Shown here piece by piece: positions 1 through 9,749 of a stretch of 64,000 bases of DNA. Made by a program: the position numbers and the translations under genes. This stretch comes from Geodermatophilus amargosae (GTDB lineage: Bacteria; Actinomycetota; Actinomycetes; Mycobacteriales; Geodermatophilaceae), in contig NZ_FPBA01000001.1 of the NCBI RefSeq assembly GCF_900116515.1, positions 310,001-374,000 of the forward strand. Direction: 5' to 3'. The notes below the pieces were generated by a model. The model saw only the letters and a program-made list of their open reading frames with translations, did no database searches and was not told the DNA's origin. Within the stretch, counting starts at the first letter, position 1. Each line of letters begins with the position of its first letter.

Positions 1-750
1 CGCCTCGGTCCGGATCCGCACCGACCGCCGGCCGGTGCCGAGGTAGACCATCGCCCCGTGCGCCAGCGGCGCGCCCTCGACGTCGGCCCCGCCGGAGGCA
101 CCGAGCAGCGCGTGCTCGAAGTCCGGCTCCAGGGGCACCTCGACGTCGGCCCCGGCGGCCAGGTCGAGGTCCACCCCGACGATCGGCGTGTGCGCGGTCC
201 CCGGCGAGACCGCGCCACCGAGCCTGCCCATCAGCACCGTCGCGGTCAGCCCGTCGGAGGTGAAGCCGGGCAGGGTCATGTGGTGCTCGAAGGCCGGTGC
301 GGTGTCCCGGGCGGCGTCGGGCAGGGCCACCCACAGCTGGGCGCCGTGCAGGAACCGCGGGTGCGGCACCGGCGACTGCTCGGAGTGCGCGATGCCGTGC
401 CCCGCCGTCATGAGCGCGAGCTGGCCGGGGCCGAAGGTGACGTCGCTGCCGAGGGAGTCGCGGTGGTGCACGCTGCCCTGCAGCAGCCAGGACACCGTCT
501 GCAGCCCGGTGTGCGGGTGCGGCGTCACCTGCATCCCGGAGGTCGCGGCGACGTCGTCGGGACCGTAGTGGTCCACGAACGCCCAGGCGCCGACCATCCG
601 GCGGCCCAGCGTCGGCAGCAGGCGCCGCACCGGCGTCCCCTCGCCCAGCACCACCTCCTTGGCGGGCAGCAGGTCGAGGGCGGGGCCGGCGGCCGTGCCG
701 TCGAGGCCGCCGATGTCCCGGGCGGCCGGGCGCGGCGAGGGATCGCTCAT
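1..750 (-). CDS. Pirin family protein (3' end cut by window edge)
   Basis: Bicupin metal-binding protein of the pirin family; the cellular role is unknown, some relatives act as quercetin dioxygenases. The first 250 residues are in the window and the C-terminus runs off the left edge. The N-terminal cupin carries the metal-site pattern TPHPHTGLQTVSW followed by HHRDSLG and GHGIAHSE, so the His/Glu ligands are present. The start is ATG at 750. The upstream pirin gene stops 11 bases before it, so the two are probably one transcript. The two pirins are only distant paralogues. Confidence 0.9.
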   Translation of the reverse strand, partial: MSDPSPRPAARDIGGLDGTAAGPALDLLPAKEVVLGEGTPVRRLLPTLGRRMVGAWAFVDHYGPDDVAATSGMQVTPHPHTGLQTVSWLLQGSVHHRDSLGSDVTFGPGQLALMTAGHGIAHSEQSPVPHPRFLHGAQLWVALPDAARDTAPAFEHHMTLPGFTSDGLTATVLMGRLGGAVSPGTAHTPIVGVDLDLAAGADVEVPLEPDFEHALLGASGGADVEGAPLAHGAMVYLGTGRRSVRIRTEA

Positions 751-760
751 GACCGGTTTC

Positions 761-1759
761 CTACTCCTGTCCGGTCTCGCCGCGCACCGCGCCGTGCGGG
801 GTGTCGCCGTAGGCTGCGGGGATGCTGCCGAGCCGGCCGGCCTGGAAGTCGGTGAAGGCGTCGAGCACCTCCTGCCGGGTGTTCATGACGAACGGCCCGT
901 ACATGGCGATCGGCTCGCGGATCGGGCGGCCGCCGAGGACGACGACGTCGAGCGCCGGCGTCCGCGACTCCTGGCGCACCGCGCCGCGCACCGTCACGGT
1001 GTCGCCGGGGCCGAGGACGGCGAGCTGCCCGGTGTTCACCGGAGCCCCGTCGATGCCCACCGAGCCGGCGCCGGAGAGCACGTAGACCAGCGCGTTGAAC
1101 GACGGGTCCCACGGCAGGTCGAGCGTCGCGCCGGGGGAGACGGTGGCGTGCACCATCGCCATCGGCGTGTACGTCGAGCCCGGCCCGCGGTGCCCCGCGA
1201 CGTCGCCGGCGATCACCCGGAGGAACGCCCCGGCGTCGGGGCTGGCCAGCAGGACCGACCGGTCGGCGCGCAGGTCCTGGTAGCGCGGCTGCGCCCACTT
1301 CTGTGCCTGCGGCAGGTTGACCCACAGCTGCAGGCCGTGGAACAGCCCGCCGCTGACCACGAGGTGCTCCGGCGGCCGCTCGATGTGCAGGACGCCGCCG
1401 CCGGCGGTCATCCACTGCGTGTCGCCGTCGCTGATGGTGCCGCCGCCACCGTGGGAGTCGGCGTGCTCGAAGGTGCCGTCGATGATGTAGGTGACGGTCT
1501 CGAAGCCGCGGTGCGGGTGCCACGAGGTGCCCTTGGGCTCACCGGGCGCGTACTCGACCTCGCCCATCTGGTCCATGTGCAGGAACGGGTCGAGGTCGCG
1601 CAGGTCGACGCCGGCGAAGGCGCGGCGCACCGGGAAGCCCTCGCCCTCGAAGCCCGACGGCGCGGTGGTGACCGAGCGGGTGCGGCGGCGGACGGTCCCG
1701 GGCGCCGGCAGCGGCACGCGGGCCAGGGTGGTGGTGTCCTCGACGGTGACGGCGGGCAT
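761..1759 (-). CDS. Pirin family protein
   Basis: Complete 332-residue pirin-like bicupin. The N-terminal cupin shows WHPHRGFETVTYII and a His in VLHIERP, the usual metal-ligand layout; the C-terminal cupin begins near LPWDPSFNALVYVL. I chose ATG at 1759 because GGGAGG lies 6 bases upstream. A TTG further upstream (1786) would put the start inside a palindrome and is unlikely. It is followed after 10 bases by a second pirin gene. The palindrome GTTGAG-CT-CTCAAC just upstream suggests control by a dimeric repressor. Enzymatic activity cannot be told from sequence. Confidence 0.9.
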   Translation of the reverse strand: MPAVTVEDTTTLARVPLPAPGTVRRRTRSVTTAPSGFEGEGFPVRRAFAGVDLRDLDPFLHMDQMGEVEYAPGEPKGTSWHPHRGFETVTYIIDGTFEHADSHGGGGTISDGDTQWMTAGGGVLHIERPPEHLVVSGGLFHGLQLWVNLPQAQKWAQPRYQDLRADRSVLLASPDAGAFLRVIAGDVAGHRGPGSTYTPMAMVHATVSPGATLDLPWDPSFNALVYVLSGAGSVGIDGAPVNTGQLAVLGPGDTVTVRGAVRQESRTPALDVVVLGGRPIREPIAMYGPFVMNTRQEVLDAFTDFQAGRLGSIPAAYGDTPHGAVRGETGQE

Positions 1760-1773
1760 GGCCGGCCTCCCTT

Positions 1774-1787
1774 GTTGAGCTCTCAAC
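1774..1787. promoter_or_regulatory. Candidate operator upstream of the pirin pair
   Basis: Perfect 6-bp inverted repeat GTTGAG-CT-CTCAAC, 14 bases upstream of the pirin ATG. TTGA...TCAA dyads are typical of MarR/PadR-type repressor sites (family knowledge). No such regulator gene is adjacent, so the binding protein is unknown. Confidence 0.45.
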
Positions 1788-1836
1788 CAGTGGTGACCGT
1801 AGCACCGCGGAGGTCCCCGGTGTTCCCGATCGGACC

Positions 1837-1868
1837 CCGGTGGCAGAGATGGCCATCTCTGCCACCGG
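1837..1868. terminator. 32-bp perfect palindrome, probable terminator hairpin
   Basis: Every base of a 16-bp arm (1837-1852) pairs with 1853-1868, with no spacer. It lies 4 bases beyond the stop of the MurE-like gene and before the pirin promoter. A transcript could fold into a hairpin of about 14 bp with a small loop. There is no T-tract, which is common for high-GC actinobacterial terminators. The perfect symmetry would also suit a protein-binding site. Confidence 0.55.
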
Positions 1869-1872
1869 TGGG

Positions 1873-3408
1873 TCAGGAGGCGCGCTCGGCCAGGTCGCCG
1901 GCGACGGCCGGCGGGCCGTGCTCGGCGATGAGCGCGGTGTTGGCCACCTCGGCGTCGTCGAGGTGGACGGCGTCACGCGGGTCGGTGGTGTCGAGCATCC
2001 GCGTCTCGTGGCCGCGGCCGACCAGCAGCACGACGTCGGCGGGGCCGGCGGCGCGCACCGCGGCCAGGATCGCCGCCCGCCGGTCGGGGACCGTGCGCAC
2101 CGCCGCGGCCGCCCCCATCAGGCCCACCCGCAGCTCCGCCATGATCGCCGCCGGGTCCTCGCCGTGGCTGCCCTCGTTGGTCAGCCAGACGACGTCGGCC
2201 GCGCGGGCGGACTCGCCCAGTCCCTGCCTCTTGTAGCGGTCCCGCCGGCCGCGGGCGCCGAGCACGAGGTGCACCCGCCCGCCGGGTCCGCAGAGGTCGT
2301 GAGCGGTGGTGATGGCCGCGGCCAGCGCGCGCGGGGTGTGCGCGTAGTCCACGACGACGACCGGCCGCCCGTCGCCGCCGAGCACGGTGTTGCGGCCCCG
2401 CGGCGGCGCGGACGTGGCCAGGCCGTCGGCGATCCGCGCCGCCGGGACGCCGAGCACCCGGCCGGTCGCCCACGCGGCGGCCAGGTTGCTGACGTGCACC
2501 CGGCCGACCAGCGGGCTGTGCACGCGGTGCCCGCCGGTGTCGTCGGCCAGCAGCACCTCGGTGCCGCCGGTGCCGGTGCGCCAGCCGAGCACCCGGACGT
2601 CGGCGTCCTCGGCCGAGCCCACCCGCGTCACCGGGACCAGCGCCTGGTCGGCCAGCCGCCGTCCCCACGGGTCGTCGACGACGACGACGCCGGCCGCCGC
2701 CCGGTCGCGCTCGAACAGCCGCGCCTTGCTGGCCCAGTAGTGCTCGATCGTGCCGTGGTGGTCGAGGTGGTCCTCCTCGAACCCGGTGAACACCGCGACG
2801 TCGAAGGCCAGCCCGTCGATGCGGCCCATGTCGAGGGCGATCGACGAGGCCTCGACCACGGCCCGCTCGGCTCCGGCCTCGACCATCCAGCGCAGCAGCT
2901 CGTGCAGCTCCGGGGCCTCGGGGGTGGTCAGCGACGTCCCACGCTTGCGGGTGCCGACCTGCGCGCCGAGCGTGCCGACGACGCCGGTGCGGGTGCCGGC
3001 GGCGTCGAGCACCCCGCGCAGCAGCGTGCTGGTCGTCGTCTTGCCGTTGCTGCCGGTCACCCCGACCAGGTGCAGCTGCCGGGCGGGGTCACCGGCGAGC
3101 AGGGCGCCGAGCGGGCCGAGCTGCGCGCGCACCGAGGAGACGCGCAGCTGGGGCAGGTCGACGTCGACCGGGCGGTCGACCAGCAGGGCCGCGGCCCCGG
3201 CGCGCGCGGCCGTCGCGGCGAAGCGGTGCCCGTCGCTGGCGGCACCGCGCACGCAGGCGAACAGCGACCCCGGACCCACCCGCCGGGAGTCGGTGACCAG
3301 GCCCCGCACGGTCAGGTCGTCCCGGCCCCCGAGCCGGGTGACCGGGTCCCCGAGGACGGTCCGCGCCCGGCGCTCGACGTCCGACCAGGTCACCGCGGGC
3401 AGACGCAC
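1873..3408 (-). CDS. Orphan MurE-like Mur ligase
   Basis: About 511 residues with the three Mur-ligase domains. The ATP loop is GVTGSNGKTTT (near residue 117); YWASKARLF holds the lysine that is carbamylated in Mur ligases; VDYAHTP and GRGHE are the C-terminal family motifs. It resembles MurE (UDP-MurNAc-tripeptide synthetase), but the diaminopimelate-recognition motif DNPR is replaced by NEGSHGEDP, so the amino acid added is uncertain. It is not in a dcw cell-wall cluster: neighbours are pirins and a GNAT protein. The start is one of two adjacent GTGs; 3408 is preferred because TATCGT lies 7 bases upstream, the leaderless pattern seen elsewhere here. It may be a MurE paralogue with another substrate. 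Confidence 0.85.
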   Translation of the reverse strand: MRLPAVTWSDVERRARTVLGDPVTRLGGRDDLTVRGLVTDSRRVGPGSLFACVRGAASDGHRFAATAARAGAAALLVDRPVDVDLPQLRVSSVRAQLGPLGALLAGDPARQLHLVGVTGSNGKTTTSTLLRGVLDAAGTRTGVVGTLGAQVGTRKRGTSLTTPEAPELHELLRWMVEAGAERAVVEASSIALDMGRIDGLAFDVAVFTGFEEDHLDHHGTIEHYWASKARLFERDRAAAGVVVVDDPWGRRLADQALVPVTRVGSAEDADVRVLGWRTGTGGTEVLLADDTGGHRVHSPLVGRVHVSNLAAAWATGRVLGVPAARIADGLATSAPPRGRNTVLGGDGRPVVVVDYAHTPRALAAAITTAHDLCGPGGRVHLVLGARGRRDRYKRQGLGESARAADVVWLTNEGSHGEDPAAIMAELRVGLMGAAAAVRTVPDRRAAILAAVRAAGPADVVLLVGRGHETRMLDTTDPRDAVHLDDAEVANTALIAEHGPPAVAGDLAERAS

Positions 3409-3466
3409 CACTCGGACGATAGGCGGGGCACGACCTTTCTGCAGGTCGAGTCGGCCGGCCGGGCGG

Positions 3467-4228
3467 TCAGCGGAGCAGGCGGGCCACCCCGGTGAGCTCC
3501 TCCTCGACGTCGGCGTCGGGGAGCACCTCGCTGCGCGCGGCCAGCCGTGGCTGCCACGCGGCGGGCGCGGACTCCAGCCACGCCGCGCCGGCGTCGGTGA
3601 GCCGGCCGTCGGAGCGCAGGGGCGCCCAGCCGCGCAGGAAGCGCAGGCCCTCGGCGGCGGTGACCAGGGTGCGGGCCACGCCGCGGCCGCGGTAGACGGG
3701 CTCCACGGTCACGGTGTCGACCAGGCCCGAGCGGATCCACCAGCGGACCTCGGCGATCCGGTCGGTCATCCGCACGCCGGCCGCGGCGACCTCGTGCGGC
3801 CGGACGACCGCACCGGGCCGGAAGGCGCTGCCGCGGAAGGCCAGCAGGGAGGCCGCGGGCACCGCGCCGGTCGCGTGGGTGACCTCCGCGAACCACATCG
3901 GCGGGCAGCGGTCGGAGAGCTCCTCGGCGACCTCGATCCGGACCACCCGGCCGTCGGTGGCGCGGTGGCGGACGTCGACCTGCCAGCCGGCCGGGCGGCG
4001 GCCGCGGGCGTCGACGGCGGTCATGTCCACGGGGGTGCCGTCGGGAAAGCGGTCGGAGTTGACGGCCACCAGCGAGTACTCGAGCGGGCCGGGGCCACGG
4101 CGCAGCAGCCGCGCCCACCACAGGGCGGTCGTCTCGCGGGCGGGCTCGGGCAGCGGGGGCACCGCCCGCAGGTGGGGGGTCGCCGGCGCCGGGACCACCG
4201 CGTCGTGGGCCGCTGCGGTCATGCTCAT
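3467..4228 (-). CDS. GNAT-fold acetyltransferase-like protein
   Basis: 253 residues. The C-terminal third holds the acetyl-CoA pyrophosphate-binding signature of GNAT enzymes (VEPVYRGRGVARTLV, an R-G-R-G-V-A loop followed by a helix). The N-terminal half, with WQVDVRHRATDGRVVRIEVAEEL, is not a family I recognise. The start is ATG at 4228 with GGAGGAC 5 bases upstream. The gene is followed after about 60 bases by the MurE-like ligase on the same strand. The acceptor substrate is unknown, and acetyltransferase activity is inferred only from the fold motif. Confidence 0.6.
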   Translation of the reverse strand: MSMTAAAHDAVVPAPATPHLRAVPPLPEPARETTALWWARLLRRGPGPLEYSLVAVNSDRFPDGTPVDMTAVDARGRRPAGWQVDVRHRATDGRVVRIEVAEELSDRCPPMWFAEVTHATGAVPAASLLAFRGSAFRPGAVVRPHEVAAAGVRMTDRIAEVRWWIRSGLVDTVTVEPVYRGRGVARTLVTAAEGLRFLRGWAPLRSDGRLTDAGAAWLESAPAAWQPRLAARSEVLPDADVEEELTGVARLLR

Positions 4229-4398
4229 GGAAGTCCTCCGCTCGTCCGCCCCGGGAGCCGGGGTGTACTGGTGGTGACTCTCCGGACACCGCTTGCGAGT
4301 GCCTTGGGGTCCACTAGCGACGTCGCACGTGGGGGCGCGGCCGGGCGCTGCGCCCGCCCCTCCGAGGCGCCTCGGGGCCCGGGGATACTGGGGACCCC

Positions 4399-4419
4399 AT
4401 GACCCGGATCCCGCGGTGA
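4399..4419 (+). CDS. Possible 6-codon leader ORF overlapping the ABC-F start
   Basis: ATG ACC CGG ATC CCG CGG TGA encodes MTRIPR. Its TGA overlaps the GTG start of the ABC-F gene (GTGA). GATACT (4384-4389), a -10-like hexamer, ends 9 bases before this ATG, so transcription may start almost at the ATG. Several ABC-F genes are controlled by short upstream ORFs (family knowledge); whether this one is translated is not known. Confidence 0.35.
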   Translation: MTRIPR

Positions 4420-6218
4420 GCGCGCCGCTGAACCTGCTCAACCTGGAGCGGGTGTCCAAGGCCCACGGCACGACCGTGCTGCTCGACGACGTCTCGCTCG
4501 GCGTCGCGTCCGGCGAGCGGATCGGCGTCGTCGGGCGCAACGGCAGCGGCAAGTCCACGCTGCTCGGGGTCCTCACCGGCCGGGAGGACGTCGACTCCGG
4601 GCGGGTCACCCGCCGCGGCGACCTCGCCGTCGGCGTCCTCGACCAGTCCGGGACGCTGCCGCCGGGGGCGACCGTCCGCGACGTCGTGCTGCCGGCCTCG
4701 CTGTTCGCCGCCGAGCACGAGTGGGCCGCCGACCCCGCCGTCCGCAGCGTGCTGTCGGGCCTGGAGCTCGACCGGCTGGGCCTCGACAGCCCGGTCGCGC
4801 CGATGTCCGGCGGCGAGCGGCGCCGGGTCGCGCTGGCCGCGCAGCTCATCCGGCCGCTGGACCTGCTGGTGCTCGACGAGCCGACCAACCACCTCGACGT
4901 CGAGGGCGTCGCGTGGCTGGCCGACTTCGTGAAGGACCGGGTCGGCGCGCTCGTCGTCGTCACCCACGACCGGTGGTTCCTCGACGAGGTCTGCACGCAG
5001 ACGTGGGAGGTCGCCGACGGCGCGGTGCACGCCTACGAGGGCGGCTACGCGGCCTACACGCTGGCCCGCGCCGAGCGTTCCCGCATCGCGGCGGCGAGCG
5101 AGGAGCGGCGGCTGAACCTGGTGCGCAAGGAGCTGGCCTGGCTGCGCCGCGGCCCGCCGGCGCGCACGAGCAAGCCGCGCTTCCGGATCGAGGCGGCCGA
5201 GGCGCTCATCGCCGACGAGCCGCCACCGCGCGAGACCATGGCCCTCAAGGGCTTCGCCGCCCGCAGGCTCGGCAGGACCGTCTACGACGTCGAGGACGTC
5301 GACCACTCGATACCGGTCGAGGGTGGACGCCGACTCCTGTTCCGCGACTTGACCTGGCACGTGGGCCCCGGCGACCGCATCGGCGTCGTCGGCGTCAACG
5401 GGGCGGGCAAGACCTCGCTGCTGCGGCTGCTGGTCGGCGAGACCGAGCCCGACCGCGGCACGGTGGTGCGCGGGCAGACCGTGGCCCCGGCGTACCTGTC
5501 CCAGCACGTCACCGAGCTGCCCGCGAAGCTGCGGGTGCTCGAGGCGGTGCAGGAGGTCGCCCGCATCGCCCGCATCGGCGGCCAGGACATCTCGGCGTCG
5601 TCGCTGGCCGAGCGGTTCGGCTTCCCGCCGTCGCGGCAGTGGACGCCGGTCGGCGACCTCTCCGGCGGCGAGCGCCGGCGCCTGCAGCTGCTGCGCCTGC
5701 TCATGGCCGAGCCCAACGTGCTGCTGCTCGACGAACCGACCAACGACCTCGACATCGACACGCTCAACCAGCTCGAGGACCTGCTCGACTCCTTCCCCGG
5801 CACGGTGCTGGTGGTCAGCCACGACCGCTACTTCGTCGACCGGGTGTGCGACTCGGTGGTGGCGCTGATGGGCGACGGCTCGATCGCCGCGCTGCCCGGC
5901 GGGGTGGAGGAGTACCTCGCCATCCGCGCCGGTGGCGGCGCCGCGCTGTCCTCGGCCGCGTCGGTGCCCGGCCCCGCGCCGGCAGCGGCCGGGCCCTCGG
6001 CGGCCGAGGTGCGCGCCGCCCGCAAGGACGCCGCCCGGCTCGAGCGGCGGCTGGAGAAGCTGACCGCCGAGGAGGAGCGGCTGCACGCCCAGCTCGCCGC
6101 CGCGGCCACCGACCACGCGAAGGTCATGGAGCTCGACGGGCGGCTGCGCAGCCTGCTGGCCGAGAAGGACCAGGTGGAGACCGACTGGCTGGCCGCCGCG
6201 GAGCTCGCCGAGGCCTGA
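4416..6218 (+). CDS. ABC-F ATPase (Uup/EttA class)
   Basis: 600-residue soluble protein with two ABC domains and no membrane segment. Walker A loops: GRNGSGKST (near residue 40) and GVNGAGKTS (near 330). Signatures: MSGGERRRVAL and LSGGERRRLQL. Walker B: LLVLDEPTNHLD and [12 protein letters not shown]. The inter-domain linker carries ARTSKPRFRIEAA, and the last 80 residues are an Ala/Glu/Arg-rich coiled coil as in Uup. Such proteins act on ribosomes or in DNA maintenance rather than as transporters. I chose GTG 4416 because the reading begins SAPLNLLNLERVSKAHG, where ABC homology starts, and because it overlaps the leader stop. Antibiotic-resistance versus housekeeping role cannot be decided. 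Confidence 0.9.
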   Translation: MSAPLNLLNLERVSKAHGTTVLLDDVSLGVASGERIGVVGRNGSGKSTLLGVLTGREDVDSGRVTRRGDLAVGVLDQSGTLPPGATVRDVVLPASLFAAEHEWAADPAVRSVLSGLELDRLGLDSPVAPMSGGERRRVALAAQLIRPLDLLVLDEPTNHLDVEGVAWLADFVKDRVGALVVVTHDRWFLDEVCTQTWEVADGAVHAYEGGYAAYTLARAERSRIAAASEERRLNLVRKELAWLRRGPPARTSKPRFRIEAAEALIADEPPPRETMALKGFAARRLGRTVYDVEDVDHSIPVEGGRRLLFRDLTWHVGPGDRIGVVGVNGAGKTSLLRLLVGETEPDRGTVVRGQTVAPAYLSQHVTELPAKLRVLEAVQEVARIARIGGQDISASSLAERFGFPPSRQWTPVGDLSGGERRRLQLLRLLMAEPNVLLLDEPTNDLDIDTLNQLEDLLDSFPGTVLVVSHDRYFVDRVCDSVVALMGDGSIAALPGGVEEYLAIRAGGGAALSSAASVPGPAPAAAGPSAAEVRAARKDAARLERRLEKLTAEEERLHAQLAAAATDHAKVMELDGRLRSLLAEKDQVETDWLAAAELAEA

Positions 6219-6220
6219 GC

Positions 6221-6255
6221 CGTCCTGGCTCACCGCAGCGCGTCCTGGCTCACCG
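6221..6255 (+). repeat. 15-bp direct repeat, period 20
   Basis: The 15-mer beginning CGTCCTGGCT occurs at 6221-6235 and again at 6241-6255. It starts 3 bases after the ABC-F stop and is followed by the short dyad GACGGT...ACCGTC (6258-6277). The rest of the 166-base gap holds TAGCCT at 6308-6313, a possible -10 of the mrp operon with a leader of about 65 bases. Confidence 0.5.
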
Positions 6256-6384
6256 TGGACGGTGGAGGCCGACCGTCCCGCGCAGGCGGGCCGGCAGGGG
6301 CGAACGGGTAGCCTGGGAACTGCCGCCGGCCGTCGCGACCGACGTCCCTGGTGTCCCCGAGCCGCCCACGACTCCCGGAGACAC

Positions 6385-9257
6385 GTGCTCGTCCTCCTGC
6401 TCCTCCACCTGCTCGCCGGCCTGCTGGCGCCCGTGCTCGTGCGGTGGTGGGGGCGCCAGGCCTTCCTCGCCCTGGCCCTGGTGCCGGCCGCGGGCTTCGG
6501 CTGGGTGGTCACCCGGCTCGGCCCCGTCCTGGCCGGCGAGGAGCAGCGGGAGACCGTCGCGTGGATCCCCGTCCTCGACCTCGACGTCGCGCTCCGCCTG
6601 GACGCCCTGGCGCTCGCCTTCGCCGCGCTGGTCACCGGCGTCGGGGCGCTGGTGCTGGTCTACTGCGCCCGCTACTTCTCCCCGGGCGAGGAGGGCACCG
6701 GTCGCTTCGCCGGGTGCCTCACCGCCTTCGCCGGGTCGATGCTCGGCCTGGTCCTCGCCGACGACATGCTCCTGCTCTACGTGTTCTGGGAGCTCACCAC
6801 CGTCTTCTCGTTCCTCCTGATCGGCGGCTCGGGACGGCGGCTGGCCGCGCGGCGGGCGGCGTCGCAGGCGCTGATCCTCACCACCGCCGGCGGCCTGGCC
6901 ATGCTGGTGGGCCTGATCCTCGTCGGCCAGGCCAGCGGCTCCTACCGGCTGTCGGAGGTCGTGGCCGACCCCGGCAGCGGCACCGCGATGACCGTGGGTG
7001 CGGCCCTGGTGCTCGCCGGCGCGGTGACGAAGTCCGCGCTCGTGCCGTTCCACTTCTGGCTGCCCGCGGCCATGGAGGCGCCGACGCCGGTCAGCGCCTA
7101 CCTGCACGCCGCCGCGATGGTGAAGGCCGGCGTGTACCTCGTCGCCCGGCTGGCCCCCGGCCTGGCCGACGTGCCGGGGTGGCGGCCGGTCGTCCTCGGC
7201 CTGGGCGTGGCCACGATGCTCGTGGGCGGGTACCGGGCACTGCGCCAGAAGGACCTCAAGCTGCTGCTCGCCTTCGGCACCGTCAGCCAGCTGGGGTTCC
7301 TGCTGACCCTGGTCGGCGCCGGCAGCGCCGAGCTCGCCGCCGCCGGGCTGACCATGACCCTGGCGCACGGGCTGTTCAAGTCCACGCTGTTCCTCACCGT
7401 CGGCGTCGTCGACCACGCGACCGGCACCCGCGACCTGCGCCGGCTGTCCGGCCTCGGCCGGCGGCTGCCGGTCCTGGCCGCCGTCGGCACCGCCGCCGCG
7501 GCCTCGATGGCCGGGCTGCCGCCGCTGCTGGGCTTCGTCGGCAAGGAGGCGGCGTTCACCGCACTGCTCGACGGCGGCCTGCCCGACCGGACCGCCGCGG
7601 TGGTCGTCCTCGTCGGGCTGGTCACGGGCTCGGTGCTCACCGCCGCCTACACCGCACGCTTCGTCTGGGGTGCCTTCGCCCGCAAGCCCGGCGTCCCGGG
7701 CACCGCGCTCGAGCACCCGCCGGAGGCGCTGTTCCTCGCCGCGCCCGCCGTCCTCGCGCTCGCCGGGCTGGTGCTCGGGCCGGCCAGCCCACTGCTGGAC
7801 CCGCTGGTCACCGCCTACGCCGAGACGCTGCCGCTCTACGCTCCCGAGGCCGAGCACCTGGCGCTGTGGCACGGCTGGCAGCCGGCGCTGGCGCTGTCGG
7901 CGCTCACCGTGCTCGGCGGTGCCGCGCTGTTCGCCGTCCGCGGGCCGGTCCAGCGCCTGCAGGGTCGCGTGGCGGTCGGGGCCTCGGCGGACGAGGGCTA
8001 CTGGAACGTCGTGCAGGGTGTCGACCGGCTCTCGGTGCTGGTCACCGGCACCACCCAGCGCGGCTCGCTGCCGGCCTACCTCGGGACGATCCTCGCCGTC
8101 GTCCTCGCGCTGCCGGGCACGCTGCTGCTCACGCAGGCGCCGTGGCCGGGGGAGTGGCGGGCCTGGGACACCCCGGTGCAGGCCGTCGTCGGGGTCGTCG
8201 TGGTGACCGCCGCCGCGCTCACCCTGCGGATCCGCCAGCGGCTGTCCGCGGTCCTCGTCGTCGGCGTCACCGGCTACGGCATCGCCGTCGTCTTCGCGCT
8301 GCAGGGCGCCCCGGACCTCGCGCTCACCCAGTTCCTCGTGGAGACGCTGACCCTCGTCGTCTTCGTGCTGGTCCTGCGCAAGCTCCCCAAGGACATCACC
8401 GAGCGGCACCGGCCCCGCGAGCGCGCCGTCCGCGGGGTGATCGCGGTGTCGGTCGGCGCGTTCATGGGCGCGGTCGGCGCCGTGGCACTGGCCGTCCGGA
8501 CGGCGACGCCGGTGTCGGCCGGCTGGCCCGGGCCGGCGTACGACTTCGGCGGCGGCAAGAACGTCGTCAACGTGACCCTGGTCGACATCCGCGCGTGGGA
8601 CACGATCGGCGAGGTCTCGCTGCTGGTCGTCGCCGCCACCGGCGTGGCCAGCCTCGTCTTCCTCCGCGGGCGCACCGGCGGGGTGGACCGGGTGACCCGC
8701 GCGCAGCTGTCCCGGTCGGGTGAGAGCGGCCGCCGGGCCCCGCGCGACCGCTGGCTGGCCGCCACCGCGACGCTCGACCCGGCACGGCGCTCGGTCGTGC
8801 TCGAGGTGGTCACCCGGCTGCTGTTCCACACGATCACGGTGTTCTCGCTGTACCTGCTCTTCAGCGGGCACAACGAGCCCGGCGGCGGCTTCGCCGGCGG
8901 CCTGGTCGCGGGCCTGGCGCTGGTGCTGCGCTACCTGGCCGGCGGGCGCTACGAGCTCGGGGAGGCCGCGCCGGTCGCGCCGGGCCTGCTGCTGGGCAGC
9001 GGGCTGCTGGTCGCCGGCGTCAGCGGCGTGGCCGGGCTGCTGCTGGGCGGCGGGGTCCTGCAGACGGCGGTGGTGGAGACGACGCTGCCCGTGCTCGGCG
9101 ACGTCAAGCTCGTGACCTCGCTGTTCTTCGACTGCGGCGTCTACCTGATCGTCGTCGGGCTGGTCCTCGACGTGCTGCGCAGCCTGGGCGCGGAGCTCGA
9201 CCGCCAGGAGGACCAGGAGGACCCGATCGAGCTGAGCCCCGGAGAGGTGGTGCTGCG

Positions 9258-9261
<4 letters not shown>
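6385..9261 (+). CDS. mrpA: Na+/H+ antiporter subunit MrpA fused to MrpB
   Basis: 958-residue integral membrane protein, the largest subunit of the Mrp cation/proton antiporter. Residues about 1-740 are the NuoL-like MrpA part: the motif LVPFHFWLPAAMEAPTPVSA, with the lysine of VTKSALVPFHF, marks the proton-channel helices. Residues about 800-940 are an MrpB domain (LLFSGHNEPGGGFAGGLVAG). This A-B fusion is usual in actinobacteria. GTG 6385 is chosen because GGAG lies 4 bases upstream and a hydrophobic helix follows at once. It starts a chain of overlapping genes (mrpAB-C-D-E-F-G). The complex exports Na+ and supports pH and osmotic balance. Confidence 0.96.

Positions 9262-9745
<484 letters not shown>

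Positions 9746-9749
<4 letters not shown>

Noticed and set aside
6250-8871. An 873-codon minus-strand frame opposite mrpA
   Set aside because: His/Gln/Arg/Gly-rich shadow of the mrpA reading frame, with no ribosome-binding site or homology.
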